Source of the DNA: Stutzerimonas kunmingensis
Lineage (GTDB): Bacteria; Pseudomonadota; Gammaproteobacteria; Pseudomonadales; Pseudomonadaceae
NCBI RefSeq assembly: GCF_002929225.1
Contig: NZ_PISM01000014.1
Span: 310,001-374,000, forward strand
Length of the DNA stretch: 64,000 nucleotides
Direction: 5' to 3'
Position 1 is the stretch's first letter. The number at the start of each line of letters is the position of its first letter. The notes beneath the pieces were generated by a model. It ran no database searches, was not told the DNA's origin, and saw only the letters and a list, made by a program, of their open reading frames with translations. The position numbers and the translations under genes were made by a program. Below, one piece after another: positions 10,502 through 20,218 of the stretch.

Positions 10502-10653
10502 AAAGTTTGCGCGCACATACTACCTAGAACTTAGCTTAAGTAAACGGAGCGAGCCTCGGAGCCACAGGTTTTTTTTCAAATGGCCTTTTGCTTTACCACC
10601 CCTTTGCGAAAGTTGGATAAAAAACATCCAGTGTTCGCCGGGAATACATGCAC
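10502..10653. other. oprI promoter region, no gene seen
   Basis: This is part of a 392 bp gap between oprI and the small acetyltransferase gene. It is AT-richer than its surroundings and should contain the strong oprI promoter on the minus strand (a TAGTAT-like -10 near 10515-10522). No open reading frame here has coding character. Confidence 0.4.
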
Positions 10654-10833
10654 TCATAGTTGCCTGATCTTCTGTTTGATCGAAAGTTCCTTCAATGCCG
10701 CGCACAAATATTGATCAGCTGAGGCTGTTCGAACGGATGCGAAACAGGTAGAAAAGACACCTGTGTATGTTTCGGCTGCCAGTTCTGCGTCATGGACCGC
10801 AGCGTGATCGAGAACAAGAAGACAGGGCAATCC
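10654..10833 (-). pseudogene. Possible remnant of a DnaQ-like 3'-5' exonuclease C terminus
   Basis: On the minus strand a 60-codon stretch ending in a stop contains HAAVHDAELAAETYTGVF. It aligns by eye, residue for residue, with the ExoIII motif at the end of DnaQ-type exonuclease domains (E. coli DnaQ has HGALLDAQILAEVYLAM), including the catalytic His and Asp five residues later. The rest of such a domain is missing: upstream sequence is the opposing acetyltransferase gene. If real, it is a decayed gene fragment. The match covers only about 18 residues, so chance is possible. Confidence 0.3.
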
Positions 10834-10848
10834 TGCTGAGGAGTCAAA

Positions 10849-11142
10849 ATGAGCGATACGGTGCGTGTTCACCATGACCTGGCGGGGCATCGCTTCGAGG
10901 CGGTGATCGACGGTCATTGTGCCTATCTGGCCTATATGGATCTGGGCAAGCAGACGCTGGACATGTACCGGACCTTCGTTCCGGATGCGCTGCGTGGGCG
11001 AGGCATCGCTGCTGTGCTGACGCAGCACGCGCTCGAATATGCCGAGCGCGAGGGGTACCAGGTGATTCCGTCGTGTTCCTATGTCGAACGTTACATCGAG
11101 CGCAATCGACCGACCTCGGGCAGGGTGGAACCGACCCCATAA
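10849..11142 (+). CDS. Small GNAT-family N-acetyltransferase (YjdJ type)
   Basis: The 97-residue protein is the size of the minimal YjdJ/Gtn-type GNAT fold. It has the acetyl-CoA-binding loop as PDALRGRGIAAVL (consensus R-G-x-G-x-A) and the C-terminal PSCSYVERYIERN segment typical of this subfamily (C-S-Y-V-x-x-Y). The start ATG at 10849 has GAGGAG 8 bp upstream. The substrate is unknown; relatives are poorly characterised and may acetylate small amines or self-acetylate. It is convergent with the DAHP synthase gene across a shared terminator. Confidence 0.88.
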   Translation: MSDTVRVHHDLAGHRFEAVIDGHCAYLAYMDLGKQTLDMYRTFVPDALRGRGIAAVLTQHALEYAEREGYQVIPSCSYVERYIERNRPTSGRVEPTP

Positions 11143-11168
11143 AAAAACGCCGGGAGACCGGCGTTTTT
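11141..11168. terminator. Bidirectional intrinsic terminator
   Basis: A run, stem ACGCCGG / CCGGCGT with loop GAGA, then TTTTT. It lies between the convergent acetyltransferase and DAHP synthase genes. Confidence 0.92.
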
Positions 11169-11172
11169 CGTT

Positions 11173-12249
11173 TCAGTCGCGCTGCCGTCTTGGCAGTACG
11201 TCCTTTAGCTTGTCGTGCATGCTCATCACCGCCTTCTCGGTGGTTTCCCAGTCGATACAGGCATCGGTGATCGATACGCCGTACTTGAGATCACTCAGAT
11301 CCTTCGGAATGGACTGGTTACCCCAGCCAAGGTGGCTTTCCACCATCAGGCCAACGATGGAGTTGTTGCCTTCCAGAATCTGATTGGAGACGTTGTCCAT
11401 TACCAGCGGCTGCAGGGCAGGGTCCTTGTTGGAGTTCGCGTGGCTGCAGTCGATCATCACATTGGGGCGGATGCCCGCCTTCTTCAGATCCTGCTCGCAC
11501 AGCGCGACGCTGACCGAGTCGTAGTTGGGCTTGCCGTTGCCACCGCGCAGGACCACATGCCCGTAGTTGTTGCCCTTGGTGGTGACGATGGAGACGCCGC
11601 CGGACTGGTTGATGCCGAGGAAGCGGTGCGGGCTGGAAACCGACTGCAGGGCGTTGATTGCCACGGTCAGGCTGCCGTCGGTGCCGTTCTTGAAGCCGAC
11701 AGCGGAGGACAGGCCCGAGGCCATCTCGCGGTGCGTCTGGGATTCGGTGGTGCGTGCGCCAATCGCTGACCAGCTGATCAGGTCCTGCAGGTATTGCGGC
11801 GAAATCGGATCGAGCGCTTCGGTCGCGGTGGGCAGGCCCATCTCGGCGAGGTCGAGAAGCAGCTTGCGGCCGATGTGCAGGCCGTCCTGGATCTTGAACG
11901 AGTCGTCCATGTACGGATCGTTGATCAGGCCTTTCCAGCCGACCGTGGTGCGCGGCTTCTCGAAATACACCCGCATGACGAGGAAGAGGCTGTCGGACAC
12001 CTTTTCTGCCAGCACCTTGAGACGCTCGGCGTACTCGTGGGCGGCCTTCAGATCGTGAATGGAGCAAGGGCCGATCACTATGAACAGGCGGTGATCCTTG
12101 CCGTCGAGAATGTCGCGTACCACCTGGCGCCCGTGGGAGACGGTCTGCAGTGCCGAGGCGGTCAGCGGAATTTCACGCTTCAGTTGCTCTGGCGTGATGA
12201 GGGTCACGTTGGAGGCAACGTTAAGGTCGTCGATTGGTAAATCAGCCAT
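11173..12249 (-). CDS. aroG: 3-deoxy-7-phosphoheptulonate synthase (class I DAHP synthase)
   Basis: The 358-residue protein covers the whole class I (AroF/G/H) enzyme: the PEP-binding region IVIGPCSIHD near residue 62-71, the metal/substrate region MRVYFEKPRTTVGWKG, ATEALDPISPQYL, GARTTESQTHRE, VGFKNGTDG and IDCSHANSNKDP. It condenses PEP and erythrose 4-phosphate in the first step of aromatic amino acid synthesis. Which aromatic amino acid inhibits it cannot be read safely from the sequence, so the choice among aroF, aroG and aroH is nominal. Its order upstream of cysB matches my memory of the P. aeruginosa chromosome. Confidence 0.93.
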   Translation of the reverse strand: MADLPIDDLNVASNVTLITPEQLKREIPLTASALQTVSHGRQVVRDILDGKDHRLFIVIGPCSIHDLKAAHEYAERLKVLAEKVSDSLFLVMRVYFEKPRTTVGWKGLINDPYMDDSFKIQDGLHIGRKLLLDLAEMGLPTATEALDPISPQYLQDLISWSAIGARTTESQTHREMASGLSSAVGFKNGTDGSLTVAINALQSVSSPHRFLGINQSGGVSIVTTKGNNYGHVVLRGGNGKPNYDSVSVALCEQDLKKAGIRPNVMIDCSHANSNKDPALQPLVMDNVSNQILEGNNSIVGLMVESHLGWGNQSIPKDLSDLKYGVSITDACIDWETTEKAVMSMHDKLKDVLPRRQRD

Positions 12250-12512
12250 TTGTTACTCGTCAGGAATCACGGGAGCCGTCCGCCAGCGATCCCGGTGCGG
12301 CGGAACACAGCCTGAGGGCGCAGCGGGGAAACGGAACCTTATCGCTAAAGGCCGCACTCGACAACGAGATTGATGGCCTATTGAGGCTTGCCGCTTGCGT
12401 ACCCTTCACGCTGCCACGCTAGTTGCTGGGACGTTGCGTGCCGGACTGCTATCGTTCGACCTTTTACCGGTTGGCGCGGCGAGCGCAGCCGGTCCCCTGA
12501 TCTGGAGTGCTT

Positions 12513-13469
12513 ATGTCTGCAGTGAGTCCACGTATCGGCATCATCGGCACTGGTGCCATCGGCGGTTTTTACGGGTTGATGCTGGCGCGTGCCGGCTACG
12601 ATGTGCACTTTCTGTTGCGTAGCGAATACGCCGCGGTGCGCGAGCGCGGCTTACAGGTGAACAGTGCCGTTCATGGAGCGCTGCAGTTGGAGCGGCCGCA
12701 GGTCTACCGCGATGCGGCAAAGATGCCGGCGTGCGACTGGTTGCTGGTCGGTGCCAAAAGCACCAGCAACGAAGCACTCGCGCCGATCATCGCGCAGCTA
12801 GCCGCTCCTGATTGCAAGGTCGTGGTGCTGCAGAACGGTTTGGGGGTGGAAGATGCCATCAGGCCATTCCTCCCTGACACCGTGCATCTGCTCGGTGGCT
12901 TGTGTGCGATCTGTGCCCATCGCTCGGCGCCCGGCGTGGTGGAGCATCAGGCACTGGGCGGGGTGAATCTCGGTTACCACTCGGGACCTGCCAGCGGCGA
13001 CGAGCAGGCTCAACTTGCGCTGCTGAACGCGATGGTCGAGATGCTCCGTCAGGCAGGCGTGGACTCGTCGCCGATGCCCAGCCTGGCACAGGCGCGCTGG
13101 ATGAAGCTGGTGTGGAATGTCCCGTTCAACGGGCTGTCGGCGTTGCTTGACGCGGGCACCGAGTCACTGCTCAGTAGCGATCACTCGCGCGCGCAGGTCA
13201 AGGCGATCATGCAAGAGGTCTGCACGGCGGCGCACGCACTGGGCTGTTCGCTGCCGGAGGACTTTCCGGAAAAGCTGCTGATGGGCACTGCGCGTATGCC
13301 CGATTACCTGCCCAGCATGTATCACGATCGTTTTCAGAACCGGCCGATGGAGCTTGAAGCGATCTATGCGGCACCGCTCGCTGCCGCAGCGCAGGCTGGC
13401 GTTTCGATGCCCAGAACAGAGATGTTGTATCACCTGTTGCGTTTTCTGGAGCAGCGCACTGGTGGCTGA
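12513..13469 (+). CDS. Ketopantoate reductase-family oxidoreductase (putative 2-dehydropantoate 2-reductase)
   Basis: From ATG 12513 the protein is 318 residues; a GTG two codons upstream is less likely because TCTGGAG is best spaced to 12513. The N-terminal Rossmann motif is IGIIGTGAIGGFYG for NAD(P) binding, followed by LVGAKSTSN with the family Lys region and VVLQNGLGVED. The C-terminal ApbA/PanE domain contains KLVWNVPFNGLSAL and the substrate-site segment PSMYHDRFQNRPMELEAIYA. PanE-type enzymes reduce ketopantoate in the vitamin B5 pathway, but pseudomonads have several paralogues and this one may act on another 2-oxoacid. It stands alone between aroG and cysB. Confidence 0.82.
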   Translation: MSAVSPRIGIIGTGAIGGFYGLMLARAGYDVHFLLRSEYAAVRERGLQVNSAVHGALQLERPQVYRDAAKMPACDWLLVGAKSTSNEALAPIIAQLAAPDCKVVVLQNGLGVEDAIRPFLPDTVHLLGGLCAICAHRSAPGVVEHQALGGVNLGYHSGPASGDEQAQLALLNAMVEMLRQAGVDSSPMPSLAQARWMKLVWNVPFNGLSALLDAGTESLLSSDHSRAQVKAIMQEVCTAAHALGCSLPEDFPEKLLMGTARMPDYLPSMYHDRFQNRPMELEAIYAAPLAAAAQAGVSMPRTEMLYHLLRFLEQRTGG

Positions 13470-13636
13470 GCAAACGCCAGGCCCGGTTTTCGCCGCGCTG
13501 CTAAGCTCAACGGCAGTCGCGGCGAGTCAGACCAAAGGTCGCACAGCAAACGCCAGGCGGAACATCTATCATCCGTTGGCGCGTCGTTCATAAGGTTATA
13601 AGTGTTGCGGCAGGCGCAGTGGTGCCTTTGCCTTGA

Positions 13637-14620
<984 letters not shown>

Positions 14621-14711
14621 GTCGGCAAAGTGCTTTGATCGGAAGGCCCAGCCTGCTGCTCTTGGAAAACTACGCACATCGTCAACGTGCCTGAGCGCCG
14701 GTAACCGCTAA

Positions 14712-15446
14712 TCAGTTCTTGGCGATGAGATTGCCGGCGTGCAGACCGCATTCCTTGTGCGTTGCTTCTTCCCACCACCAGCGACCTTCGCGTTCGTTCT
14801 GGTTCGGCAGTACCGGGCGGGTGCACGGTTCGCAGCCGATGCTGATGAAGCCGCGCTCGTGCAGGCTGTTGTAGGGGATTTCCAGCATGCGGATGTAGCC
14901 CCAGACTTCCTCGCTGGTCATCTGCGCGAGCGGATTGAACTTGTACAGGGTGTTGTCCGGGGTGGAGAACGCGGTATCCACTTCCAGTACAGAAACCTGG
15001 CTGCGAGTGCCCGGGCTCTGGTCGCGACGTTGGCCGGTGGCCCAGGCGCGAACGGTGGCAAGCTTGCGTCGCAGCGGCTCGATCTTGCGAATCCCGCAGC
15101 ACTCGCCGTGGCCGTCGCGGTAGAAGCTGAACAAGCCCTTTTCGTTGACCAGCGGCTGCAGCAGCGCGGGGTCCGGTGTCATGATCTCGATGGCGATGCC
15201 GTAGTGCTCGCGGACCTGTTCGATGAAACGATAGGTTTCGCTATGCAGGCGGCCGGTGTCGAGGGTGAACACCTTGACGTTCTTGTTCAGCTTCCAGGCC
15301 ATGTCCAGCAGCACCACGTCCTCGGCGCCGCTGAAGGAGATCCACAGGTCGTCGCCGAACAGATCGAAGGCGAGCTTAAGAACGTCTTGCGGCGACTTGT
15401 CGGCGTAGGCGCCAGCCAACGCGGTGACGTCAATAGATGGGCTCAT
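14712..15446 (-). CDS. cysH: Assimilatory APS reductase (4Fe-4S type), annotated CysH
   Basis: The 244-residue protein has the PP-loop of the family ([14 protein letters not shown]) and ends with the catalytic Cys233 in KECGLH. It carries the two cysteine pairs CC at 116-117 and C205-x-x-C208 that bind a 4Fe-4S cluster. These are found in APS-specific reductases (Pseudomonas, plants) and absent from the E. coli PAPS reductase. The product therefore most likely reduces adenylylsulfate to sulfite with thioredoxin. It is convergent with cysB, its probable activator. Confidence 0.94.
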   Translation of the reverse strand: MSPSIDVTALAGAYADKSPQDVLKLAFDLFGDDLWISFSGAEDVVLLDMAWKLNKNVKVFTLDTGRLHSETYRFIEQVREHYGIAIEIMTPDPALLQPLVNEKGLFSFYRDGHGECCGIRKIEPLRRKLATVRAWATGQRRDQSPGTRSQVSVLEVDTAFSTPDNTLYKFNPLAQMTSEEVWGYIRMLEIPYNSLHERGFISIGCEPCTRPVLPNQNEREGRWWWEEATHKECGLHAGNLIAKN

Positions 15447-15638
15447 CGGGCGGCTTCCTTATAAGTGGCATTGGCGCTTCGGCGCTCTGAGGCCGCGGAT
15501 GGTAGCAAAAGGCGTTTATGCCGCTAAATAACGTTTAGGTACTCTGATCAGCTGCTTCGGGTATAAGCCTTGCGTTGCTTCGGTGGCGAGCTGCCGTTAG
15601 AGTGCCGCCTTCAATTTTCTGCATTGAGGAGTGGCCCC

Positions 15639-16256
15639 GTGGAAATAGCCTGTCTCGACCTGGAAGGTGTGCTGGTTCCGGAAATCTGGATCGCCTTTGC
15701 CGAGGCCACCGGAATCGAATCGCTCCGGGCGACCACGCGGGACATTCCCGATTACGATGTGCTGATGAAGCAGCGCCTGCGCATTCTCGACGAGCACGGC
15801 CTGAAGCTGGGCGACATCCAGCAGGTCATTGCGACGCTGAAGCCACTGGACGGCGCGCCGGAATTCGTCGACTGGCTGCGCGAGCGTTTCCAGGTGGTGA
15901 TTCTCTCCGACACGTTCTACGAATTCTCGCAGCCGCTGATGCGCCAGCTGGGCTTCCCGACGTTGCTCTGTCACCGCCTGATCACCGATGAAACTGGTCG
16001 CGTGGTGGACTATCAGCTGCGCCAGAAGGATCCCAAGCGTCAGTCGGTCATCGCGCTGAAGAGTCTGTACTACCGGGTAATCGCCGCTGGCGACTCCTAC
16101 AACGACACCACCATGCTCAGCGAAGCCCATGCCGGCATCCTGTTCCATGCGCCGGATAATGTGATTGCCGAATTCCCGCAATTCCCAGCGGTGCATACCT
16201 TCGACGAGCTGAAGCAGGAGTTCCTCAAGGCGTCGAATCGTAAGCTGGCACTCTGA
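15639..16256 (+). CDS. thrH: ThrH phosphoserine phosphatase / phosphoserine:homoserine phosphotransferase
   Basis: The start is GTG at 15639 with GAGGAG 8 bp upstream; it gives 205 residues, the length of P. aeruginosa ThrH. The HAD nucleophile motif is D-L-E-G-V-L (Asp7, with Glu9 replacing the usual Asp as in ThrH). Motif II is VVILSDTFYEF, the Lys region is QKDPKRQSV, and the metal motif is AAGDSYNDT. ThrH dephosphorylates phosphoserine and can transfer the phosphate to homoserine, bypassing ThrB in threonine synthesis. The upstream frame is open but lacks a better start. Confidence 0.95.
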   Translation: MEIACLDLEGVLVPEIWIAFAEATGIESLRATTRDIPDYDVLMKQRLRILDEHGLKLGDIQQVIATLKPLDGAPEFVDWLRERFQVVILSDTFYEFSQPLMRQLGFPTLLCHRLITDETGRVVDYQLRQKDPKRQSVIALKSLYYRVIAAGDSYNDTTMLSEAHAGILFHAPDNVIAEFPQFPAVHTFDELKQEFLKASNRKLAL

Positions 16257-16293
16257 GGCCGTGACGTTGGGGCGACTGGCCTAGCCGGTCGCC

Positions 16294-17640
16294 TCAACCT
16301 GGCAGCTGCTCCAGGGTTTCCAGCAGCACCTTTACCTTGTCGATCGATTCCTGATACTCCGCCTGCCAGTCGGAATCGGCGACGATGCCTCCACCGCCCC
16401 AGCAGCTGGCTTGCCCATCCCGGATGAGCAGCGTGCGAATGGCGATGGAGCTGTCCATTTCCCCTCTGACGTCGACATATAGCAACGACCCGCAATAGAT
16501 CGAGCGGCGCGTCGGCTCCAGCTCGTCGATGATCTGCATGGCGCGGATCTTCGGCGCTCCGGTGATCGAGCCGCCGGGAAAGCTGCCGGCCAGCAGATCG
16601 AACGCGTCGTGGCCGTCGGCCAGTTCGCCGGTCACGCAGCTCACCAGGTGATGCACGTTGGGGTAGCTTTCCAGTGCGAACAGCTGCGGAACGCGCACGC
16701 TGCCGATGCGGCAGCTGCGGCCGAGGTCGTTGCGCAGCAGGTCGACGATCATCAGGTTTTCGGCACGATCCTTGTCGCTGGCGAGCAGCGCTTGCACTTG
16801 TGCGGCGTCGCTGTGCTCGTCCGCACCGCGTGGACGGGTGCCTTTGATCGGGCGGGTTTCAACGTGGCCCTGCTGCAGGCGCAGGAAGCGCTCCGGCGAG
16901 AGGCTGGCAATGGCGCCGTCTTCCAGTGCGACGAAGCCGGCGTACGGCGTTGGGCAAGCTTCTCGCAGCGCGCGATAGGCGCTCCATGGGTCACCCGAGC
17001 AGCCGGCACGAAAACGCTGGGTGAAATTGACCTGGTAGCAGTCCCCGGCCTGGATGTAGGTCTGGATGCGCCCGATGCCGTTCCGGTAAGTGTCGACAGA
17101 AAGATCGGCGGCGAAACGGCTATGCAGCCTGAATGGAGCGCTTTCGACGGTGGTGGCTGAATCGAACAGCGTGATCAGTCGCATCTGCTCGGAAGAAGTC
17201 GTTGCTGGGTGAAACACCAACTGACTGGTGCGCCTCTGGTGATCGCTGATCAGCGCCCAGCCATAAAGGCCGAAACGTGCCAGTGGCAGACCGTTGTCGT
17301 CGAGGGCGCGCTGGGGCAGGGTCTCGAGGCTGGCACCGAAGTCGTAGCTCAACAGGCCGATCAGGCCTCCGGCAAACGGCAGCTCACAGCTCTCGGGCAG
17401 CTCGGCGGAGCCAAGTCCGCGCAACGCCTGGCGCAAACGGTGGAAGTAATCACGCCCTGATTCATCGTCGCGTGGCTCGTGCACAGCCAGTGGCCAGGCG
17501 CTGAGAATGTCGAAGCGCCCACGCTCGGCCTTCGGCCTGCCCGAATCGAGCAGCACCGCACCTGGGGCATGGCGGATGCGCTCGAACCAATAGGCGGGGT
17601 CGGCCTGATAGGGCAGGGCGTGCAGCGTGCAGATGGGCAT
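16294..17640 (-). CDS. pabB: Aminodeoxychorismate synthase component I
   Basis: The 448-residue protein has the anthranilate synthase component I fold: an N-terminal TrpE-N-like domain (residues about 1-150) and the chorismate-binding domain with RPIKGTRPRG, the YPNVHHLVS region and FPGGSITGAPKIRAM. The PIKGTRPRG motif with Lys in the active site is diagnostic for PabB rather than TrpE (PIAGTR). With PabA it makes 4-amino-4-deoxychorismate for folate. It begins about 59 bp after the ATP-grasp gene on the same strand, so read-through from that operon is possible. Confidence 0.94.
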   Translation of the reverse strand: MPICTLHALPYQADPAYWFERIRHAPGAVLLDSGRPKAERGRFDILSAWPLAVHEPRDDESGRDYFHRLRQALRGLGSAELPESCELPFAGGLIGLLSYDFGASLETLPQRALDDNGLPLARFGLYGWALISDHQRRTSQLVFHPATTSSEQMRLITLFDSATTVESAPFRLHSRFAADLSVDTYRNGIGRIQTYIQAGDCYQVNFTQRFRAGCSGDPWSAYRALREACPTPYAGFVALEDGAIASLSPERFLRLQQGHVETRPIKGTRPRGADEHSDAAQVQALLASDKDRAENLMIVDLLRNDLGRSCRIGSVRVPQLFALESYPNVHHLVSCVTGELADGHDAFDLLAGSFPGGSITGAPKIRAMQIIDELEPTRRSIYCGSLLYVDVRGEMDSSIAIRTLLIRDGQASCWGGGGIVADSDWQAEYQESIDKVKVLLETLEQLPG

Positions 17641-17699
17641 GGGTCGAGTCGATGAGGGGGCAGCCCGAGAGGATACGCGGGCTACCCGGCTTGCGTCAT

Positions 17700-18683
17700 T
17701 CAGGCGTGGGGCGGGACATGGCCGAACAGCTCCTGGGAGAACTTCACCCGTTCCTCCGGCGTTTCCTGGATGCCTTTCTCCTTGAGTTCCGCCAGGCGGT
17801 TCTCGACTGCATGGGCCCGGTGCGTCAGCCCACAGTCGTTGGCGATCTGGATGTTCAGGCCAGGGCGCGCGTTCAGCTCGAGAATGAGCGGGCCCTTTTC
17901 CTGATCGAGCACCATGTCGACACCGATATATCCGAGCCCGCAGAGCTCGTAACAGCCGGCGGCGAGCTTCATGAAACCGTCCCAGTTTGGCAACTGTACG
18001 CCGTCCACCGCGTTGGTGGTGTCCGGGTGTTTGGTGATCTTGTTGTTCAGCCAGGTCCCGCGCAGAGTGATGCCGGTGGCCAGATCCACACCGACCCCGA
18101 TGGCGCCCTGGTGCAGGTTGGCCTTGCCTCCGGATTGACGGGTTGGCAGGCGCAGCATCGCCATGACCGGGTAGCCCATCAGCACGATGATGCGAATGTC
18201 CGGTACACCTTCGTAGCTGATGCTCTTGAAGATCGGGTCGGGCGTGACGCGATATTCGATCAGTGCGCGGTCGCGATGGCCGCCCAGCGAGTACAGCCCG
18301 GTGAGGATATTGGAGATCTGATGCTCGATCTCCTCATGGGTCATGATCTTGCCCGAGACGGTCTTGTAGCGGCCTTCGAAACGGTCGGCGATCACCAGGA
18401 TGCCGTCGCCGCCGGCGCCCTGGGCCGGCTTGACGACGAAATCGGTGTGATCCTTGACGATATCCTTGAGCTTGTCGATGTCCTTTTCGGTTTCGATGAT
18501 GCCGTACATCTCCGGCACATGAATGCCGGCCTCGATGGCGCGCTCCTTGGTGATGATCTTGTCATCGACGATCGGATACAGGTTGCGCTTGTTGTACTTG
18601 AGCACATAGTCCGCGTTGCGGCGGTTGATGCCCATGATTCCCTTGGCCTCGAGGGCCTTCCACGTCTTGATCAGACCGAACAT
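17700..18683 (-). CDS. ATP-grasp ligase (alpha-L-glutamate ligase-like)
   Basis: The 327-residue cytosolic protein is an ATP-grasp enzyme: KPAQGAGGDGILVI is the ATP-binding glycine loop with its Lys, and LILELNARPGLNIQIAND holds the catalytic/metal Glu and Asn (E-x-N). It starts 3 bp after the stop of the 7TM protein gene and is the last gene of a tight three-gene operon. The family is annotated as alpha-L-glutamate ligase-like, and published comparative genomics (Iyer and colleagues on amidoligases) predicted that this ATP-grasp type, the inactive-transglutaminase 7TM protein and the retropepsin-like protein work together on peptide or cell-surface modification. The actual substrate is not known to me. 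Confidence 0.85.
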   Translation of the reverse strand: MFGLIKTWKALEAKGIMGINRRNADYVLKYNKRNLYPIVDDKIITKERAIEAGIHVPEMYGIIETEKDIDKLKDIVKDHTDFVVKPAQGAGGDGILVIADRFEGRYKTVSGKIMTHEEIEHQISNILTGLYSLGGHRDRALIEYRVTPDPIFKSISYEGVPDIRIIVLMGYPVMAMLRLPTRQSGGKANLHQGAIGVGVDLATGITLRGTWLNNKITKHPDTTNAVDGVQLPNWDGFMKLAAGCYELCGLGYIGVDMVLDQEKGPLILELNARPGLNIQIANDCGLTHRAHAVENRLAELKEKGIQETPEERVKFSQELFGHVPPHA

Positions 18684-18686
18684 GGC

Positions 18687-20213
18687 TCAATCCTTCAGAA
18701 AGGCTTTGAAGCGGAACAGCTCGGTCAGGCGGTAGCCGCGGTAGCGACCCATCGCCAGCATGAAGCCCACCATGATCAGCAGCACCGCCGGGAAGGTGAA
18801 GATGAAGTAGGTCAGCTCCTGAATGTTCATCAGCATGAAGGCCAGGCTCGCGGCGATCAGGGTGCCGACCGCCACCTTGAAGGCATGGCCGCCGCCACGT
18901 TCTTCCCAGGTGATCGACAGGCGCTCGATGGTCATGGTCAGAATCACCATCGGGAACAGGGAGACCGACAGGCCGCGCTCCAGGCCGAGCTTGTGACTGA
19001 GCAGGCTGATCACGGCGATCAGCACCACGACGAACGTCAGTACCACCGAGAGGCGCGGCAGCATCTGCAGTTTCAGGTGTTCCAGGTACGAACGCAGCGA
19101 CAGGCCCAGCGCCGTGATCAGCGTGAACAGGATGATGCCGAAGCCGATCTGGGTTTCACGGAATGCCAGGGCAATCAGTACCGGGGTGAAGGTGCCGAGG
19201 GTCTGCAGGCCGCCGAGGTTGCGCAGGATCAGGATCACCAGCACGCCGATCGGGATCATGATCATGATCTGGTAGGTCTGCTGGGTCTGTAGGGGCAGGC
19301 CATACAGCGAGTACTCGAGGAAGTCGGCGTCGGTGTTCTCGTCGGTCAGCTTGGCCAAGCGGATGGCGTTCATTTCGCTGTTGTTGAGCGTGAAGGTCAC
19401 CTGCGGATTGCGTCCGCCTTCCAGATTGATCAGCGGCTCGTCACCGGTCCACCAGACCAAGCGGTCATTCGGCAGGCCTTGCTCGCCGGTGCCGGGGTTG
19501 AAGAACAGCCACTTGTCGCCGTTGAAGCTGCGTAGCCAGAGTTCCGGGGTTTGCGGCTGGTCTGCGTTCAGGCGAATGGTATGCACGCGCTCCATCGGCA
19601 CGTGAGCGATGGACAGCAGCAATTCGATGACGCGTGCCTTGTTCGGGATGGATGCATCGCCGCCCAGTAGCAGCTTGACATTGTCATCGTTGGGATTGTT
19701 GACCCGCTTGATGGCTTCGCTGATGAAGGTTTCCACATCAGCGGAATGCTGACGAATCGGAGAAAGCAGCGCTTCTGCAGCGATCTTCTCGGCGCCTTCC
19801 ACCGGAAGACTGTCGCGGAAGATCGGCCCGGTGGCCTTGGTCTGCTCACCGCTGTAGCGCTTGGTGAGCACGAGGCGGTAATAGAGCGTCTGGTTTCCGC
19901 TCGCACGGCGCGCAGACCAGGTGACGCGGCGGTTGCCGTCGGCCCGGTTGATGCTGACGCCGTAGTTGTTGGATATGAAGCTTTCGTTGAGGCTGACGAA
20001 TTCCTGATTCAGTGGCGGCACGTACATCTGCAGCTTGACCGGCTCGCGTGGGCTGGCCTGGAACTCGACCTTGGCGTCGATATTCCACAGGTCATCGGTT
20101 TCGTCTTCGGTAACCGGGATGCCCAGTATGAAGATCTGGTAGGCGGTGATCGAAATTCCCAGAGCGACGAGGATGAAGATCAGGACTTTCAGATGCAGAG
20201 TGAGAGCGCGCAT
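18687..20213 (-). CDS. Inactive transglutaminase-7TM membrane protein (UUP1 family)
   Basis: The 508-residue protein has an N-terminal anchor helix (residues about 8-30), a periplasmic domain (about 35-315) of inactive-transglutaminase type, and a C-terminal block of about seven hydrophobic helices from QIMIMIPIGVLVILILR onward, ending in a basic cytosolic tail. The whole protein contains no cysteine, so the catalytic Cys of true transglutaminases is absent, as expected for this family. GGDASIPNKARVIELLL and FFNPGTGEQGLPNDRLVWW are the recognisable periplasmic segments. It sits between the retropepsin-like gene (5 bp gap) and the ATP-grasp gene (3 bp gap). A binding or sensing role linking periplasm and cytosol is inference. 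Confidence 0.85.
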   Translation of the reverse strand: MRALTLHLKVLIFILVALGISITAYQIFILGIPVTEDETDDLWNIDAKVEFQASPREPVKLQMYVPPLNQEFVSLNESFISNNYGVSINRADGNRRVTWSARRASGNQTLYYRLVLTKRYSGEQTKATGPIFRDSLPVEGAEKIAAEALLSPIRQHSADVETFISEAIKRVNNPNDDNVKLLLGGDASIPNKARVIELLLSIAHVPMERVHTIRLNADQPQTPELWLRSFNGDKWLFFNPGTGEQGLPNDRLVWWTGDEPLINLEGGRNPQVTFTLNNSEMNAIRLAKLTDENTDADFLEYSLYGLPLQTQQTYQIMIMIPIGVLVILILRNLGGLQTLGTFTPVLIALAFRETQIGFGIILFTLITALGLSLRSYLEHLKLQMLPRLSVVLTFVVVLIAVISLLSHKLGLERGLSVSLFPMVILTMTIERLSITWEERGGGHAFKVAVGTLIAASLAFMLMNIQELTYFIFTFPAVLLIMVGFMLAMGRYRGYRLTELFRFKAFLKD

Positions 20214-20218
20214 GGGTA

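Noticed and set aside
10505-10513. TTTGCGCGC before oprI as another OhrR site
   Set aside because: About one chance copy of this 9-mer is expected per window, and oprI has no link to peroxide control.
17652-19292. 546-codon plus-strand frame opposite the ATP-grasp and 7TM genes
   Set aside because: Antisense shadow with His/Asp/Gln-rich low-complexity translation; the minus-strand genes have clear domains.
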